Assembly (NCBI GenBank): GCA_007115975.1
Contig: SKJJ01000141.1
Span: 1 to 53,181 of the forward strand
Source of the DNA: Chitinispirillum sp.
GTDB taxonomy: Bacteria; Fibrobacterota; Chitinivibrionia; Chitinivibrionales; Chitinispirillaceae
Direction: 5' to 3'
Length of the DNA stretch: 53,181 nt
Shown piece by piece: positions 8,288 to 17,818 of the stretch (its first letter is position 1; the number at the start of each line of letters is the position of its first letter). The position numbers and the translations under genes are program-made. Below the pieces are notes generated by a model. The model made no database searches, was not told the origin of the DNA, and was given only the letters and a program-made list of their open reading frames with translations.

Positions 8288-8734
8288 ATGGAATATACGA
8301 TCGGCACTATCGGCAGATGTATTGTAATGCGACTTCATGAAGATGACCATGTGTATGAGTGTATCGAAACAACTGCTCAAAAAGAACAACTAAGCCATGG
8401 AGTTGTCTTGATGATTGGTGGGGTTAAAAATGGCAAAGTGGTAGTAGGTCCAAAGGATCAGAATCAGCGTCCTCTTGACCCGGTCCTTAAGAACTTTTCA
8501 GATGCTCATGAAATAGCTGGGATAGGTACTATTTTCCCCAACGAAAAAGGTGTCCCTTTACTGCATATGCATGCCACAATGGGCAAAGGAGACTCACCGA
8601 TAACCGGATGTCCCCGCCAGGGGCTTGACTGCTGGTTGGTGACTGAGATTGTGATCCTTGAGCTCAAGGGTATAGATGCTGCCCGAGTGAGAGAAGAATC
8701 GGGTATGGAGCTTCTTAAATTGTTTACACAGTGA
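8288..8734 (+). CDS. PPC (DUF296) domain protein
   Basis: The 148-residue protein is a single PPC domain, the fold shared with plant AT-hook nuclear proteins and small bacterial trimeric proteins. Visible hallmarks are the N-terminal RLHEDDHVYECIE strand, the glycine-rich GVVLMIGGVKNG turn, EIAGIGTIFPNEKGVPLLHMHATMG with its paired histidines, and the GCPRQGLDCWLVTEIVILEL end. Bacterial members often bind a metal through the HMHA-type site; their function is unsettled, and DNA binding is not established. GAGG lies a few bases before the ATG. Single gene, with an R1 repeat downstream. Confidence 0.8.
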   Translation: MEYTIGTIGRCIVMRLHEDDHVYECIETTAQKEQLSHGVVLMIGGVKNGKVVVGPKDQNQRPLDPVLKNFSDAHEIAGIGTIFPNEKGVPLLHMHATMGKGDSPITGCPRQGLDCWLVTEIVILELKGIDAARVREESGMELLKLFTQ

Positions 8735-8749
8735 ATCCAAGTCTGAAGG

Positions 8750-8850
8750 GAACTATAGCAACACAGTAGTAATGCTCCGCTCACCCTGAGTCAAGGCCCG
8801 CCGGAGTCGGGTGAGCTGAGCATGAAACAAGTCTTACTACCACCTATGCC
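8750..8850. repeat. Repeat R1, copy A
   Basis: A 19-base arm ATGCTCCGCTCACCCTGAG (8772-8790) is identical to the inner arm of copy C (52806-52824). It faces a shortened GGGTGAGCTGAGCAT arm (8809-8823), making a compact hairpin. It lies between the PPC gene and the convergent Na/Pi gene and could end both transcripts. Confidence 0.75.
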
Positions 8851-8890
8851 TATTTCCCTCAGTGGGGGACTGAAGGGGCTCTCTAACTCC

Positions 8891-10579
8891 CTACTTAACA
8901 CCATTCAAAACTTCAGCAACATTCATGATATGATCCTTAACCCTTCTGTAGCCGTTTAATATATCGGGAAAAACGGTACTGAGCATTGGGTCACACTTTG
9001 CCTCTGAAAGCCTTGTAAGATGGCGGGTACGCAGGTCCCGGAATTTTTCGGTGATATGATCTCCATTGGGCAGGGCGCTGGTAAGAGTTGCCCTCTTTCT
9101 GGTTGCATTGCTAGTGTTGACAACATCAAAGTAAGTAGAAACCAATTCGTGCAGTTGCCCTATTTCAGATTTCATCAGATCTGGAATTGAGACATCTGCG
9201 TTCAATATCCTCAACCGAAGTTTGGTGATTGTTGCTATATAATCACTTATTGTCTCGTACTCATCGGCAAGGCGCATCTGTCTCCTTGCTTCTTCAGAAA
9301 GACTGTGAGGTATATTTCCCCCTCCAAGCAATTCCGTTAGAAACAGAGTTATCTCACTTTGCATGTTATCAAGAATCTCTTCACGTCTGAATATATCTTT
9401 TACAACCTGGTGATCAGGTTCACTATCACTAACAATGCTCCTGAGCCCATCGAGCATTTTCCTGTTCAGCTCACCCATGATCACAATCTCTTTACGCGAC
9501 TGTTCGATACCCATCATCGGAGTCTCCAGCAAGAAGAAATCAAGATGAGTAAGTTTTGGTTTTTCAAACGTTGATTTTTCAGGAACGACTCTGGTAAGGA
9601 GTTTAGTAATAGCTGGAACCAGAGGGATAAAAAACAGGGTGTTAATCACATTAAACCCAGTGTGCGCAGCAGCGATACCGGCCGCCACATAAGGAAATGT
9701 TTCGACTCCATCCATCAGAACCATATGATCGGGATCGACACTTATAACCACCCTGATAATTTTTATATAGAACTGGAAAACAGTGGTTATCCAGACAGCC
9801 CCTCCAAGATTAAAGATTATATGCCCGTAAGCCGCTCTTCTTGCATTGGTGGTACTGGTTCCAAGCGAAGCGAGGTAGGCGGTGATTGTCGTTCCGATAT
9901 TTTCACCCATAACAAGAGCAGCAGCAGTCTGGAAGTTTATCACCCCGGTAGTCGCCAATGTTATGGTAATCGCCAATGTTGCTGAGGAGGACTGGACCAT
10001 AAAGGTTAAAATGCAGCCCAAAAGGACACACATCATCACTCCCCAGTATGTATCCGCAGAAAAGAGACTGAACCACTCCACAAACTGTGGAATATCTCTG
10101 ATCGGTCTGAGCCCATCGTTCATGAGCTGAAGGCCGAAAAATATCATACCTATGCCCATAAGAGTCATTCCGGTGTAGCGCAACTTTTCATTTTTAGAAA
10201 AGAGGTAGATAAGGGCTGATACACCAACTATGGGGAGCCCGTATTTTCCAATTGCCAGTACCACTATCCACCCTGTTATAGTGGTACCGATATTTGCCCC
10301 CATGATCACTCCAATAGCCTGACGGAGGGTCATCAGGCCTGAATTCACGAACCCTACAACCATCACCGTGGTAATTGAGCTGGACTGCACGACACAGGTA
10401 ACAACTGTGCCCACTCCGGTTGCCATAAGGCGGTTATTGGTAACCATACCGATCATACGTCTGAGACGGTTTCCTGCAATAGTCTGCAGACCATCTGACA
10501 TATAACGCATTCCTAAGAGGAAGATTCCAAGGCCACCAATAACACTGAATGCCATTGTCAGTAAGAGATTTTTGTCCAC
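8891..10579 (-). CDS. Na+/phosphate cotransporter II-like protein (NptA/YjbB type)
   Basis: From the GTG at 10579 (GGAG 9 bases upstream) the product is 562 residues; the open frame to 10654 adds 25 residues of non-membrane character. The N-terminal ~350 residues are polytopic and hold the two inverted Na_Pi_cotrans repeats, each with a QSSS signature (VTCVVQSSSITTVMVVGFVN and FMVQSSSATLAITITLATTG), plus MGANIGTTITG and MGENIGTTITA. A soluble PhoU-like helical domain follows (about 380-560). It probably moves phosphate with sodium across the inner membrane. No pst or pho genes adjoin it. Confidence 0.88.
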   Translation of the reverse strand: MDKNLLLTMAFSVIGGLGIFLLGMRYMSDGLQTIAGNRLRRMIGMVTNNRLMATGVGTVVTCVVQSSSITTVMVVGFVNSGLMTLRQAIGVIMGANIGTTITGWIVVLAIGKYGLPIVGVSALIYLFSKNEKLRYTGMTLMGIGMIFFGLQLMNDGLRPIRDIPQFVEWFSLFSADTYWGVMMCVLLGCILTFMVQSSSATLAITITLATTGVINFQTAAALVMGENIGTTITAYLASLGTSTTNARRAAYGHIIFNLGGAVWITTVFQFYIKIIRVVISVDPDHMVLMDGVETFPYVAAGIAAAHTGFNVINTLFFIPLVPAITKLLTRVVPEKSTFEKPKLTHLDFFLLETPMMGIEQSRKEIVIMGELNRKMLDGLRSIVSDSEPDHQVVKDIFRREEILDNMQSEITLFLTELLGGGNIPHSLSEEARRQMRLADEYETISDYIATITKLRLRILNADVSIPDLMKSEIGQLHELVSTYFDVVNTSNATRKRATLTSALPNGDHITEKFRDLRTRHLTRLSEAKCDPMLSTVFPDILNGYRRVKDHIMNVAEVLNGVK

Positions 10580-10654
10580 TGAGAATTTCTCCGGAAGAGT
10601 GAAAAAAAGAGTTTGCCGTAGAACACCACCATTGGTGACGCAATCCCGGCCCAA

Positions 10655-10959
10655 ATTAGGGGAGTGTTAGGAACTGATGTGTTTTTTGTTTGTTTTTTCA
10701 TGGGGAAAAGAAAAAATATGTTTCAATTTCATCTTAGACAACACCTTTTTTCATCGACTCGAATTTAAGCATTCAAAATCAAATACAACGTTTCCCCTTT
10801 TTTATCGTAAGTCTTAGGTGAGAAGCGTTTCAACGATAAGGACATCTACGTTTGGGAACGGCTGATTTATAACTATTTTTGTGCAAAAGCTATATTTTTA
10901 TCACCATTTAGCTTTATCGAGAATTTTTTACAACTCCCCGGAGAGAAAGTGACTACTAA
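10655..10959. other. Intergenic region upstream of thiE
   Basis: It contains an inverted repeat TTATCGT/ACGATAA (10802-10839) and a weaker AAGCTA/TAGCTT pair near 10886-10917 followed by a T run. Neither shows TPP-riboswitch hallmark sequences. T/A-rich stretches at 10680-10725 may hold promoters for either side. Confidence 0.3.
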
Positions 10960-11589
10960 ATGAGTGATTTAACGTTAAAAAAATTTGGTTTTTATGCCGT
11001 ACTCACCAACCCAATCAAAGGTTATGAATACCTGACAAAACTTCTTGTTGACAATGAGTTTCCCTTCGTGCAGCTCAGAATGAAAGATGCCACTCAAGAC
11101 GAGATCGAAAAGACAGGGCTTCTAATGCGCAGAATAACACAAGGTTCTTCTACCCGCCTCATAATCAATGATTACCCGCAGATAGCCAGGAGAATCGATT
11201 CTGATGGTGTGCACATTGGCCAAAATGACCAGGCTTATGAGGAGGTAAGAGCGTTACTGGGACCTGATCACATTATTGGAGTATCAACTCATTCACCGGC
11301 GCAAACAGTCCGTGCTTGTGCTCAAAACCCTGATTATATAGGTATCGGTCCGGTTTTCCCCACCCCCACAAAGAAGATGCCCGATCCGGTTATCGGTATC
11401 GAAGGGATGAAAAAGATGCTCCAGGAGGCCACGGTCCCTGCGGTGTGCATAGGTGGCATCAATCTTGAAAACCTGCCGGAGGTACTTAGGGCCGGAGCCG
11501 AAAACTTCTGCATGGTCAGGGAGTTTACACAGAGCGATAATCCCGGGGAGATACTGGCAAGGATCAGAAAAATCTGCTCTGAAGTATGA
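10960..11589 (+). CDS. thiE: Thiamine-phosphate synthase
   Basis: This 209-residue TIM-barrel enzyme joins HMP pyrophosphate and thiazole phosphate to give thiamine phosphate. Visible motifs are the N-terminal FYAVLTNP strand, FVQLRMKD, RLIINDYPQIA, DGVHIGQND, IGVSTHSPAQ, DYIGIGPVFPTPTK and PAVCIGGINLENLPEVL, matching pyrophosphate- and thiazole-phosphate-binding loops. GGAGAGAAAGTGA precedes the ATG. No other thi gene lies in the window, and I see no TPP riboswitch before it. Its relative TenI shares the fold, but the retained motifs and length favour ThiE. Confidence 0.9.
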   Translation: MSDLTLKKFGFYAVLTNPIKGYEYLTKLLVDNEFPFVQLRMKDATQDEIEKTGLLMRRITQGSSTRLIINDYPQIARRIDSDGVHIGQNDQAYEEVRALLGPDHIIGVSTHSPAQTVRACAQNPDYIGIGPVFPTPTKKMPDPVIGIEGMKKMLQEATVPAVCIGGINLENLPEVLRAGAENFCMVREFTQSDNPGEILARIRKICSEV

Positions 11590-11688
11590 TAAGTGCCGAT
11601 GCTGGTTTAACGGAGTGCCGTTGGGAAATTGTGGTTTGGGAGAGATCGATGCCCAGGCCGACCGCGACACCGATGGGGGGGGGAATAG

Positions 11689-12057
11689 TTACTCCCCTGT
11701 TCTATTCTCCATGTTCAGGATGTGCTGTTTCCTTTTATGCTCATTGCGATGTTCGGGGCAATACTTTGGATAGACATACTGCCTTGGGTAGATTTTAACT
11801 TCATACTCCTGACCACAACCCTCAAGAGCGCATTTGAATAGCACCTGTGTAACATCAGTATTCTCATGCTCAAAGACCAGGTTTTCTTGGGAAACATCTT
11901 TGGTTTCAGCGCTCTTTTTGTCACGATTTTGGGGATCGCGATGGTGTTGGCAATATTTGGCAGCCTGAATACCATAAAAGACTTTCCCACACCCCTTAAC
12001 AGCACAGGTCTGTTCAATGACTTTCTGTTTACGGTGATTCCTCGGTATCTGTATCAT
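11689..12057 (-). CDS. Small protein with two zinc-finger-like motifs
   Basis: The 122-residue, Lys/Gln/Glu-rich protein has two similar cysteine motifs: CAVKGCGKVFYG followed by KYCQHH (about 18-41), and CALEGCGQEYEVK followed by KYCPEHR (about 76-103). Each is C-x4-C with a C-x2-H pair about 15-23 residues later, so each could bind one zinc. The repeated design suggests nucleic-acid or protein binding. No family is recognised. AGGAAGG lies 9 bases before the ATG. It converges with thiE and stands alone. The repeated pattern makes it more credible than a chance frame. Confidence 0.6.
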   Translation of the reverse strand: MIQIPRNHRKQKVIEQTCAVKGCGKVFYGIQAAKYCQHHRDPQNRDKKSAETKDVSQENLVFEHENTDVTQVLFKCALEGCGQEYEVKIYPRQYVYPKYCPEHRNEHKRKQHILNMENRTGE

Positions 12058-12215
12058 ATCTCCAACCCTTCCTCTGGGAATTAACTCTTTTGTACAATCC
12101 TCCTGAGCCAGATTGCCTAAAGATTATATCTTTGTGACACCTCATTAACAAGCTATTTTTCATAATAAGTCACAAGCAGTGTCAAAGAAATTATTTTAAC
12201 CGGATATAGAATATA

Positions 12216-12245
12216 TTGAACATTTAACATCCAGTATAGTACAAT
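12216..12245 (+). promoter_or_regulatory. Possible sigma70 promoter for the secreted hypothetical protein
   Basis: TTGAAC (12216-12221) and TACAAT (12240-12245), spaced by 18 bases, lie 124 bases before the chosen start. The -10 box matches five of six consensus bases, the -35 box four. Confidence 0.3.
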
Positions 12246-12369
12246 AATGGCAACATTATTTTTCCGGCAACCAAATACTGGTGAACAATTGTGGATTTCA
12301 TGAAACGGGCAGTTTTTTTCACACACTGTACAAAACGGCGACATGACTATCAAAGAGAGAGGTATGAAA

Positions 12370-13059
12370 ATGATCACTGTATTGACCACCGTTGTACTGC
12401 TTACCATGGCTTACTCCATTTTCCCTGATCAGATTGCAGTAACAAGTGATGGCACAGAGGTACGGCTAAAAAGTGACGGTACCTGGAGCTTTGTAGAGAA
12501 AAGAGCGGATCAACCACAAAGAAGTAAACAGGCAGAAAAACCAAAAACTGCTCCCGGAGAGACCTCCCTGATCGAGCTTGTTGCCGCTGATTCAGCAAGC
12601 AACTTCAGATCGGTTAAGTGGTATATGACAAAGGAGGAGGTGAGAAGAGTGGAGGATGCCACGCTCAAGGGTTCAGGCAATGACACTCTTTTATATGAAC
12701 TTGAGATGTTTGGTTACCGGACTGAGCTTTTGTACATTTTTTCCAGCAACCGTCTTATACGTATCCATTGCGGTATTTCACAGCCCCATTCAAACCCCAA
12801 CCGGTATTTTCGTGATTACCAAAATCTGAAAGACTATCTTATACCGATTTACGGATCACCCACAGAAGAGGTTCTTGATTGGACCAATGAGCTATACAAG
12901 GAAGATGAATCCAGATGGGGGTTTGCTGCAAGTATTGGATTTCTAACGTACACAACCAAATGGATAAGCGCAAATACGAGAATCGGGTTCGTTCTTTCCG
13001 GAAGGAATCACACAATATCAACGACCCTTGAATATGCAGCGATAAATGCTGCCAGATAG
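12370..13059 (+). CDS. Secreted hypothetical protein
   Basis: From the ATG at 12370 (GAGAGG 7 bases upstream) the product is 229 residues; in-frame ATGs at 12343 and 12364 are alternatives. A signal peptide (about 1-17) is followed by DGTEVRLKSDGTWSFVE, a short motif often seen just after signal peptides in exported proteins of unknown function. A Lys/Gln/Pro linker and a globular domain with SVKWYMTKEEVRRVE and YELEMFGYRTELLYIF follow. The latter resembles domains that parse a small periplasmic sensor or lipoprotein, but I recognise no named family. Single gene, convergent with pyrC. Confidence 0.65.
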   Translation: MITVLTTVVLLTMAYSIFPDQIAVTSDGTEVRLKSDGTWSFVEKRADQPQRSKQAEKPKTAPGETSLIELVAADSASNFRSVKWYMTKEEVRRVEDATLKGSGNDTLLYELEMFGYRTELLYIFSSNRLIRIHCGISQPHSNPNRYFRDYQNLKDYLIPIYGSPTEEVLDWTNELYKEDESRWGFAASIGFLTYTTKWISANTRIGFVLSGRNHTISTTLEYAAINAAR

Positions 13060-13093
13060 TTTTTTGATCTATCGATGATTGCCTTGACTAATT

Positions 13094-14440
13094 CTATATT
13101 CTCTCGAAAACAACTCTGCCATCAAGGATGGTACAGAGCGCCGCTCCCTTGAGCTCAACATTTGCAAAGGCAGTGTTGGATGATTTGGAGAAGAATTTAT
13201 CTGTCTGCACGGTCCAGGTGCGTTGTGGATCAATGATTGTGACATCAGCCTTTGCACCTTCAGAGAGTGTGCCGCCGTGCAGCCCCAGGATTTCATTTGG
13301 CGCAATACTCATGGTGCGGACCATCTGTATGGGAGTGATAAGGCCAGTATGAACAAGGGCGCTCAATGTGACTCCCAGCGAAGTCTCAAGCCCGACAACA
13401 CCGAAAGCAGCATTCTCAAACTCCACGTCCTTTTCTTCTGAGACATGAGGTGCATGGTCGCTTGCAATCACATCAATGGTACCATCGATTAACCCTTCGA
13501 TTACTGCATCCCTGTCCGCAGCAGTCCTTAGCGGTGGATTCATCTTTTTATTGGTATCATAAAGTCCGATATCTTCATCAATAAGAGTAAAGTAGTGGGG
13601 ACATGTTTCAGCGGTAACATTGACTCCCCTGCTCTTGGCTTCCCGTATGAGGCGCACAGAGCCAACCGTTGATACATGAGCCACATGAATTCGTGCACCG
13701 GTATATTCGGCAAGAAGAAGATCTCTTGCAACCCCGATATCTTCAGCAATAACCGGAATTCCCCTTATACCAAGTTTTGTTGAAAAGAGCCCTTCATTCA
13801 TGTGTCCTTTGCTGCTTAGATCGGCGTTTTCACTATGACAAATAACAGGGATATCAAATGACTTGGAATAATTGAGTGCATTGCGCATTATTCTGCTGTC
13901 ATTCACCGGTTTGCCGTCATCAGATACGGCACAGGCACCGGTAGCCACCATCTCCCCAAACGCGGCGAGCTCCACTCCTTCCAGATCTTTTGTTATGGCA
14001 CCAACGGGAAAAACCCTGCAAGGACACCCTTCAGCCCTTCCCAGGACATATCGAATCTTTGACTCTTCATCAATAACGGGATTGGTATTGGGCATACATG
14101 CCACCGATGTAAACCCTCCGGCAGCAGCAGCCTGAGTACCGGTAAGAATAGTCTCTTTATCTTCTCTGCCGGGTTCTCTGAGATGTACATGCATATCCAT
14201 AAGGCCCGGTACAACCCAGGCACCTTTTGCATCGATAATGCGGGCGTTTTTCTCTTCCTGAGTGGTATCCTTCCCCACCGACTGTATGGTACCTTTGAAG
14301 ATGACCATATCACCAACAGAATCGATGTTGTTTTTGGGATCGATAAGTCTTCCGTTTTTTATGATAACTGACTCTGCATGCTCTGAAGCCTGAGGCTCAT
14401 AGACCGTTGCATCACCGATTTTCCTAATCACTTTCACCAC
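13094..14440 (-). CDS. pyrC: Dihydroorotase (class I)
   Basis: This zinc amidohydrolase cyclises carbamoyl-aspartate to dihydroorotate, step three of pyrimidine synthesis. From a GTG at 14440 or 14437 the protein is 448 or 447 residues; the open frame to 14479 is wholly inside pyrB. Metal and substrate motifs are visible: [43 protein letters not shown] and IASDHAPH. Length and motifs mark class I (PyrC of the type partnered with aspartate transcarbamoylase). The start overlaps the pyrB stop by about 14 bases, which suggests translational coupling and a physical PyrB-PyrC complex. Exact start uncertain among clustered GTGs. Confidence 0.93.
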   Translation of the reverse strand: MVKVIRKIGDATVYEPQASEHAESVIIKNGRLIDPKNNIDSVGDMVIFKGTIQSVGKDTTQEEKNARIIDAKGAWVVPGLMDMHVHLREPGREDKETILTGTQAAAAGGFTSVACMPNTNPVIDEESKIRYVLGRAEGCPCRVFPVGAITKDLEGVELAAFGEMVATGACAVSDDGKPVNDSRIMRNALNYSKSFDIPVICHSENADLSSKGHMNEGLFSTKLGIRGIPVIAEDIGVARDLLLAEYTGARIHVAHVSTVGSVRLIREAKSRGVNVTAETCPHYFTLIDEDIGLYDTNKKMNPPLRTAADRDAVIEGLIDGTIDVIASDHAPHVSEEKDVEFENAAFGVVGLETSLGVTLSALVHTGLITPIQMVRTMSIAPNEILGLHGGTLSEGAKADVTIIDPQRTWTVQTDKFFSKSSNTAFANVELKGAALCTILDGRVVFERI

Positions 14441-15350
14441 CCCCAAGAAGATAGAGTACTGCCATACGAACCGCCACACCGTTTGTTACCTGATCGAGAA
14501 CAACTGAGTTATTGCCATCAGCTACCGTTGATGCAAGCTCAACACCTCTGTTTATTGGCCCGGGGTGCATTACAAGAATATCTTTTTTTAGTTTTGCTAC
14601 CCTTTCCAGATCAAGGCTGTAGCGCTCCCGATACTCTTTGATCGATGGGAACACCCCACTTGACTGACGTTCCAACTGCATACGGAGCATCATCACCACA
14701 TCGGCCCCCTCCAGTGCCTCATCGATATTATCAGTTACCGGAACTCCAAGGCTATGAGTGTGCTGTGGCAAGAGGGTTGGAGGGCCACAAAGGACAACAT
14801 CCATACCCATTGTTTTCATCCCCCATGCATTTGAGCGGGCCACACGGCTATGAAAAATATCACCGATTATTGCGACCTTGAAACCTCGCAGTTTTCCCAG
14901 TTTCTGCCGTATGGTCATCATATCAAGGAGAGCCTGGGTGGGATGCTCATGGAGGCCATCACCGGCATTGACTATAACAGCATTAGTGCACTGTGTGAGA
15001 AAGTAGGGCACCCCGGCAGCGCCGTGGCGTACCACAACCATATCTATTTTCATTGCTTCGATATTTCGTATCGTGTCCTTAAGTGTTTCCCCTTTTTTCA
15101 CCGAGCTTGTGGAGGCGGAGAAATTGAGAGGACTTGCCGAAAGCCTCTTTTCTGCAAGCTCAAAGGAGATTCTTGTCCTGGTGCTGTCCTCATAAAAGAG
15201 ATTAACAACCGTTTTACCTCTGAGGGTGGGGACTACTTTAATTTCACGCTGAAGGACTTCATAAAATGTATCGGCAGTATCGAGGATCAGCTTTATATCT
15301 TCAGCCGAGACCCCTTCCAAACCGAGTAAGTGCTGGATTTGCAGTCCCAT
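14424..15350 (-). CDS. pyrB: Aspartate carbamoyltransferase catalytic subunit
   Basis: The 308-residue enzyme carbamoylates aspartate, the committed step of pyrimidine synthesis. Carbamoyl-phosphate site motifs [19 protein letters not shown] and [12 protein letters not shown], and the [11 protein letters not shown] aspartate loop, are intact. No pyrI regulatory subunit follows. Instead pyrC overlaps its end, the arrangement found where ATCase and DHOase assemble together. It starts 4 bases after the pyrR stop. Confidence 0.96.
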   Translation of the reverse strand: MGLQIQHLLGLEGVSAEDIKLILDTADTFYEVLQREIKVVPTLRGKTVVNLFYEDSTRTRISFELAEKRLSASPLNFSASTSSVKKGETLKDTIRNIEAMKIDMVVVRHGAAGVPYFLTQCTNAVIVNAGDGLHEHPTQALLDMMTIRQKLGKLRGFKVAIIGDIFHSRVARSNAWGMKTMGMDVVLCGPPTLLPQHTHSLGVPVTDNIDEALEGADVVMMLRMQLERQSSGVFPSIKEYRERYSLDLERVAKLKKDILVMHPGPINRGVELASTVADGNNSVVLDQVTNGVAVRMAVLYLLGGGESD

Positions 15351-15354
15351 GGAC

Positions 15355-15903
15355 CTATTTACCTTCTTCCAGTTCCGTTAACCAGAGTGAGTCTTGTTGG
15401 TCGATCTCTCTTACTTTTAAGGAAACTTCCTGATTGGCAAGCGTGGTGATTTTTTTACCCACATAATCTGCCCTGATAGGCAGTTCTCTGTGGCCTCTGT
15501 CGATGAGCACTGCCAATTGTATTGTTTGTGGACGGCCAAAATCCATAAGGGCATCCAGAGCAGCTCGTACGGTGCGCCCGGTGTAGAGGACATCATCCAC
15601 CAGAACCACATTTTTTGTATTGATATCAAAAGGGATATCGGTAGCCTTCACTTTGGGCTGTTTCAGTGAAACCCTGTAATCATCCCTGTAGAGCGTGGAA
15701 TCAAGCATTCCTGTGGGAATTTGACGATTGACGAGGTCTTTGATTTTTTCTACAATCCGTTGAGCAAGAAAGACACCCCTGGTCTGCATTCCCACAATAG
15801 CCAAAGAGTCGATTTGATTGTTATGCTCTAAAATCTGATGAGTTATGCGGGTAAGGGCAAGATCGAGTGCCTGGGAATCCATGATGAGTTGTATCTGTTT
15901 CAT
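15355..15903 (-). CDS. pyrR: PyrR bifunctional pyrimidine regulator / uracil phosphoribosyltransferase
   Basis: From the ATG at 15903 the protein is 182 residues, the usual PyrR size; the frame is open to 15960. It has the PRPP-binding signature [18 protein letters not shown], the [12 protein letters not shown] loop and [18 protein letters not shown]. In Gram-positives PyrR binds pyr mRNA and causes attenuation. Here the pyrR-pyrB gap is only 4 bases and a promoter overlaps the start, so no attenuator is possible inside the visible operon. The protein may act elsewhere or chiefly as a UPRTase. Confidence 0.92.
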   Translation of the reverse strand: MKQIQLIMDSQALDLALTRITHQILEHNNQIDSLAIVGMQTRGVFLAQRIVEKIKDLVNRQIPTGMLDSTLYRDDYRVSLKQPKVKATDIPFDINTKNVVLVDDVLYTGRTVRAALDALMDFGRPQTIQLAVLIDRGHRELPIRADYVGKKITTLANQEVSLKVREIDQQDSLWLTELEEGK

Positions 15904-15910
15904 ATATAGG

Positions 15911-15939
15911 AAAATAGTTTGCCTTTTATAGAGAGTCAA
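15911..15939 (-). promoter_or_regulatory. Promoter of the pyr operon placed for a leaderless transcript
   Basis: On the minus strand TTGACT (15934-15939) and TATTTT (15911-15916) are exactly 17 bases apart. The expected start of transcription falls at about 15903-15905, on or next to the pyrR ATG (15903). No Shine-Dalgarno sequence precedes that ATG. Confidence 0.5.
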
Positions 15940-16122
15940 AAGAAAAGTGGTGTCCGGCATCTATTCTCGTTTATGCTCTTTCACTTTCTTGTTTTTTTGA
16001 GATTGGCACTATTTAAACCGTTAGAAATGTACCGTTACTAATTGGATCACCTTTTGCAGTGGAAGAGACACATAGGCCAATTCACCAATCAATATTTTTT
16101 AAAACTTATGTAAGGAGGGATC

Positions 16123-16683
16123 ATGAAACGTTGTGCAATGACTTTAATCCTTGGCGCCTCACTGTTGTTTCTCACTCCAGGATGTAACAACAACAACAAT
16201 AACAACAACGAAGAGGATCAGCAGATTTTCCAAAACATTGAGGATGACAACAACCTCTCCACGCTCAGAGATGCCCTCACTGGTGCAGGGCTCGATTCAC
16301 TGCTTCTCGAACAAGGACCGTTTACCATTTTTGCACCAAACAACAATGCCTTCAACCAGATACCTGAAGAGACATTGAACGACCTGCTGGCAGACTCTGC
16401 TGCATTACGAGAACTATTACTCTATCATGTTGCAGCCGAGGAGTTGAATTCAACTGAGATTACCGAGTTGGCAAGTATCACCACCGCCCAGGGCGAGCAG
16501 ATAACGGTAACCGTGGAGAACGGCAACGTTTTTCTCAACGAAACCAATCAGGTGATCGATGCAGACAGAAGGTCCGAAAATGGTATAATACATGTGATTA
16601 ATGGGGTATTGGTACCTGATGCTGTGGATTTGGACAATCTGGATCCTGCGGACAACAATAATGATCAAGGTAATGACGAGTAG
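16123..16683 (+). CDS. Fasciclin (FAS1) domain lipoprotein
   Basis: This 186-residue protein has a signal peptide ending LTPGC (lipidation Cys at 21), an eight-Asn run, and one FAS1 domain (about 35-165). Domain motifs are NLSTLRDALTGAGLDSLL, PFTIFAPNNNAFNQIP, LLYHVAAEEL and IIHVINGVLVP. An acidic Asn/Asp tail ends it. FAS1 domains mediate adhesion at cell surfaces and in matrices. AAGGAGGG precedes the ATG. The Asn run is coded by a nearly pure AAC/AAT triplet tract (16187-16210), so its length may vary by slippage. Single gene followed by a perfect hairpin. Confidence 0.88.
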   Translation: MKRCAMTLILGASLLFLTPGCNNNNNNNNEEDQQIFQNIEDDNNLSTLRDALTGAGLDSLLLEQGPFTIFAPNNNAFNQIPEETLNDLLADSAALRELLLYHVAAEELNSTEITELASITTAQGEQITVTVENGNVFLNETNQVIDADRRSENGIIHVINGVLVPDAVDLDNLDPADNNNDQGNDE

Positions 16684-16702
16684 CGGCCACCACTACGATA
16701 GT

Positions 16703-16737
16703 GTATGATCCGGTTTTTCAAAGAGATCGGATCATAC
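16703..16737 (+). terminator. Hairpin after the fasciclin gene
   Basis: GTATGATCCG (16703-16712) is perfectly complementary to CGGATCATAC (16728-16737), 20 bases after the stop codon, with a 15-base loop. There is no long T run, so termination strength is uncertain. Confidence 0.5.
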
Positions 16738-16849
16738 CACAGTTGTGAAAATGATAGTATATCCTTCTCTACTCCCATCCCTTCATTCATAGCTTCATGT
16801 ATCGAAAAAAAACTCAAAACAACCCAATTGCTGTGGTGGTACTCTGAGT

Positions 16850-17818
16850 TCAGATGAACAGATCCAGAAATCTGTTTTCATACTTTTTAAACAACCCAAG
16901 CCTGTCCAGCTCCTTTTTTAGTTCACTGGCTTTTGAGCGCTCTTTTTTGACCTGCTCAAAGAGCCCGTCCAGTTTGGCCTGAACAAGAGGGTCAAGGCCA
17001 TCCTCATCTTTTTTATCCGGCTGTTCAAGGACTTGTTCATATTGATACTCCTGTTCAAAAGTTGTATTGGGTACAATGTCGGCTATTTTTTCATTGATTC
17101 TGTTCTCAATTTCTCTGAATTGCTCATCGAGACTTTCCGAAAGCCGCCTGATCTCGGTGAGGTCTATCCTGAACTGTTCCATTTGGGCAAGACAACTGAC
17201 AAGTGGTATTGCAGCTTTGGGGTACGTCGTTCCCCCTGCATAGGCAGGCATTGTAACCATTAAACAGGCAGCCTCAATACCCGTTTCTTTTGCCAGAGCG
17301 GGAAGCACTCCTGCCGGGCCAGCAATTTCACCGGCAGAAAGTGGTTTCACCCCCATTTTTTCCAATTTCCCCGAGAGCTCTTCGCTGTTTGCAGCATAGA
17401 AGAGTTGATTGGGTTGCCCATGACTCATTGGGACAGGGACTGCACATACGGTGACGATCTGTTTGACCCCGTAGTTTTTGGCAATATCGATAAGTGTTTG
17501 CAGTACAAGCATCTGCTTTGTTTCATTCAGCTGTGCACCACTTTGATAAATTATCAGGTCGGGAGAGACCGTATAGTGTAAGGTGCTTTCAGGAATTTTC
17601 ACCGGCACGATACGACCATTCTCCACAACACTTGACTGAGGAACAGACAATTGATTCAGGTCAATTGCACCAAGCTGTTTTGAATCGAGCTTTCTTCTTA
17701 TATAATCTCCTGCAACAAGTCCAACATTTCCAAACCCCGGCCAGACGGCTAAGAGGAGTGGGCAAGATTTAAAAGCGACTTCACTGCGTTTATTTGTTGT
17801 CACAAGCGGTATATCCAT
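16850..17818 (-). CDS. PAC2-family protein
   Basis: From the ATG at 17818, with a perfect GGAGG 7 bases upstream, the product is 322 residues. The N-terminal two thirds match the PAC2 (proteasome assembly chaperone-like) domain: PLLLAVWPGFGNVGLVAGDYIRRKL, LIIYQSGAQ, VTVCAVPVPMSHGQPN and AGPAGVLPALAKETGIEAACLMVTMP. The last ~90 residues are charged and coiled-coil-like. Bacterial PAC2 proteins are widespread but unassigned; there is no sign of proteasome genes here. Monocistronic. Confidence 0.8.
   Translation of the reverse strand: MDIPLVTTNKRSEVAFKSCPLLLAVWPGFGNVGLVAGDYIRRKLDSKQLGAIDLNQLSVPQSSVVENGRIVPVKIPESTLHYTVSPDLIIYQSGAQLNETKQMLVLQTLIDIAKNYGVKQIVTVCAVPVPMSHGQPNQLFYAANSEELSGKLEKMGVKPLSAGEIAGPAGVLPALAKETGIEAACLMVTMPAYAGGTTYPKAAIPLVSCLAQMEQFRIDLTEIRRLSESLDEQFREIENRINEKIADIVPNTTFEQEYQYEQVLEQPDKKDEDGLDPLVQAKLDGLFEQVKKERSKASELKKELDRLGLFKKYENRFLDLFI

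Noticed and set aside
8083-8340. 85-residue open frame before the PPC-domain gene
   Set aside because: Overlaps the start of a clear gene, with no ribosome site or recognisable domain.
10790-10959. TPP riboswitch upstream of thiE
   Set aside because: No CTGAGA or ACCTGATCTGGAT-like core; only short unrelated inverted repeats.
15340-15360. PyrR attenuator between pyrR and pyrB
   Set aside because: The gap is only 4 bases, too short for antiterminator and terminator stems.
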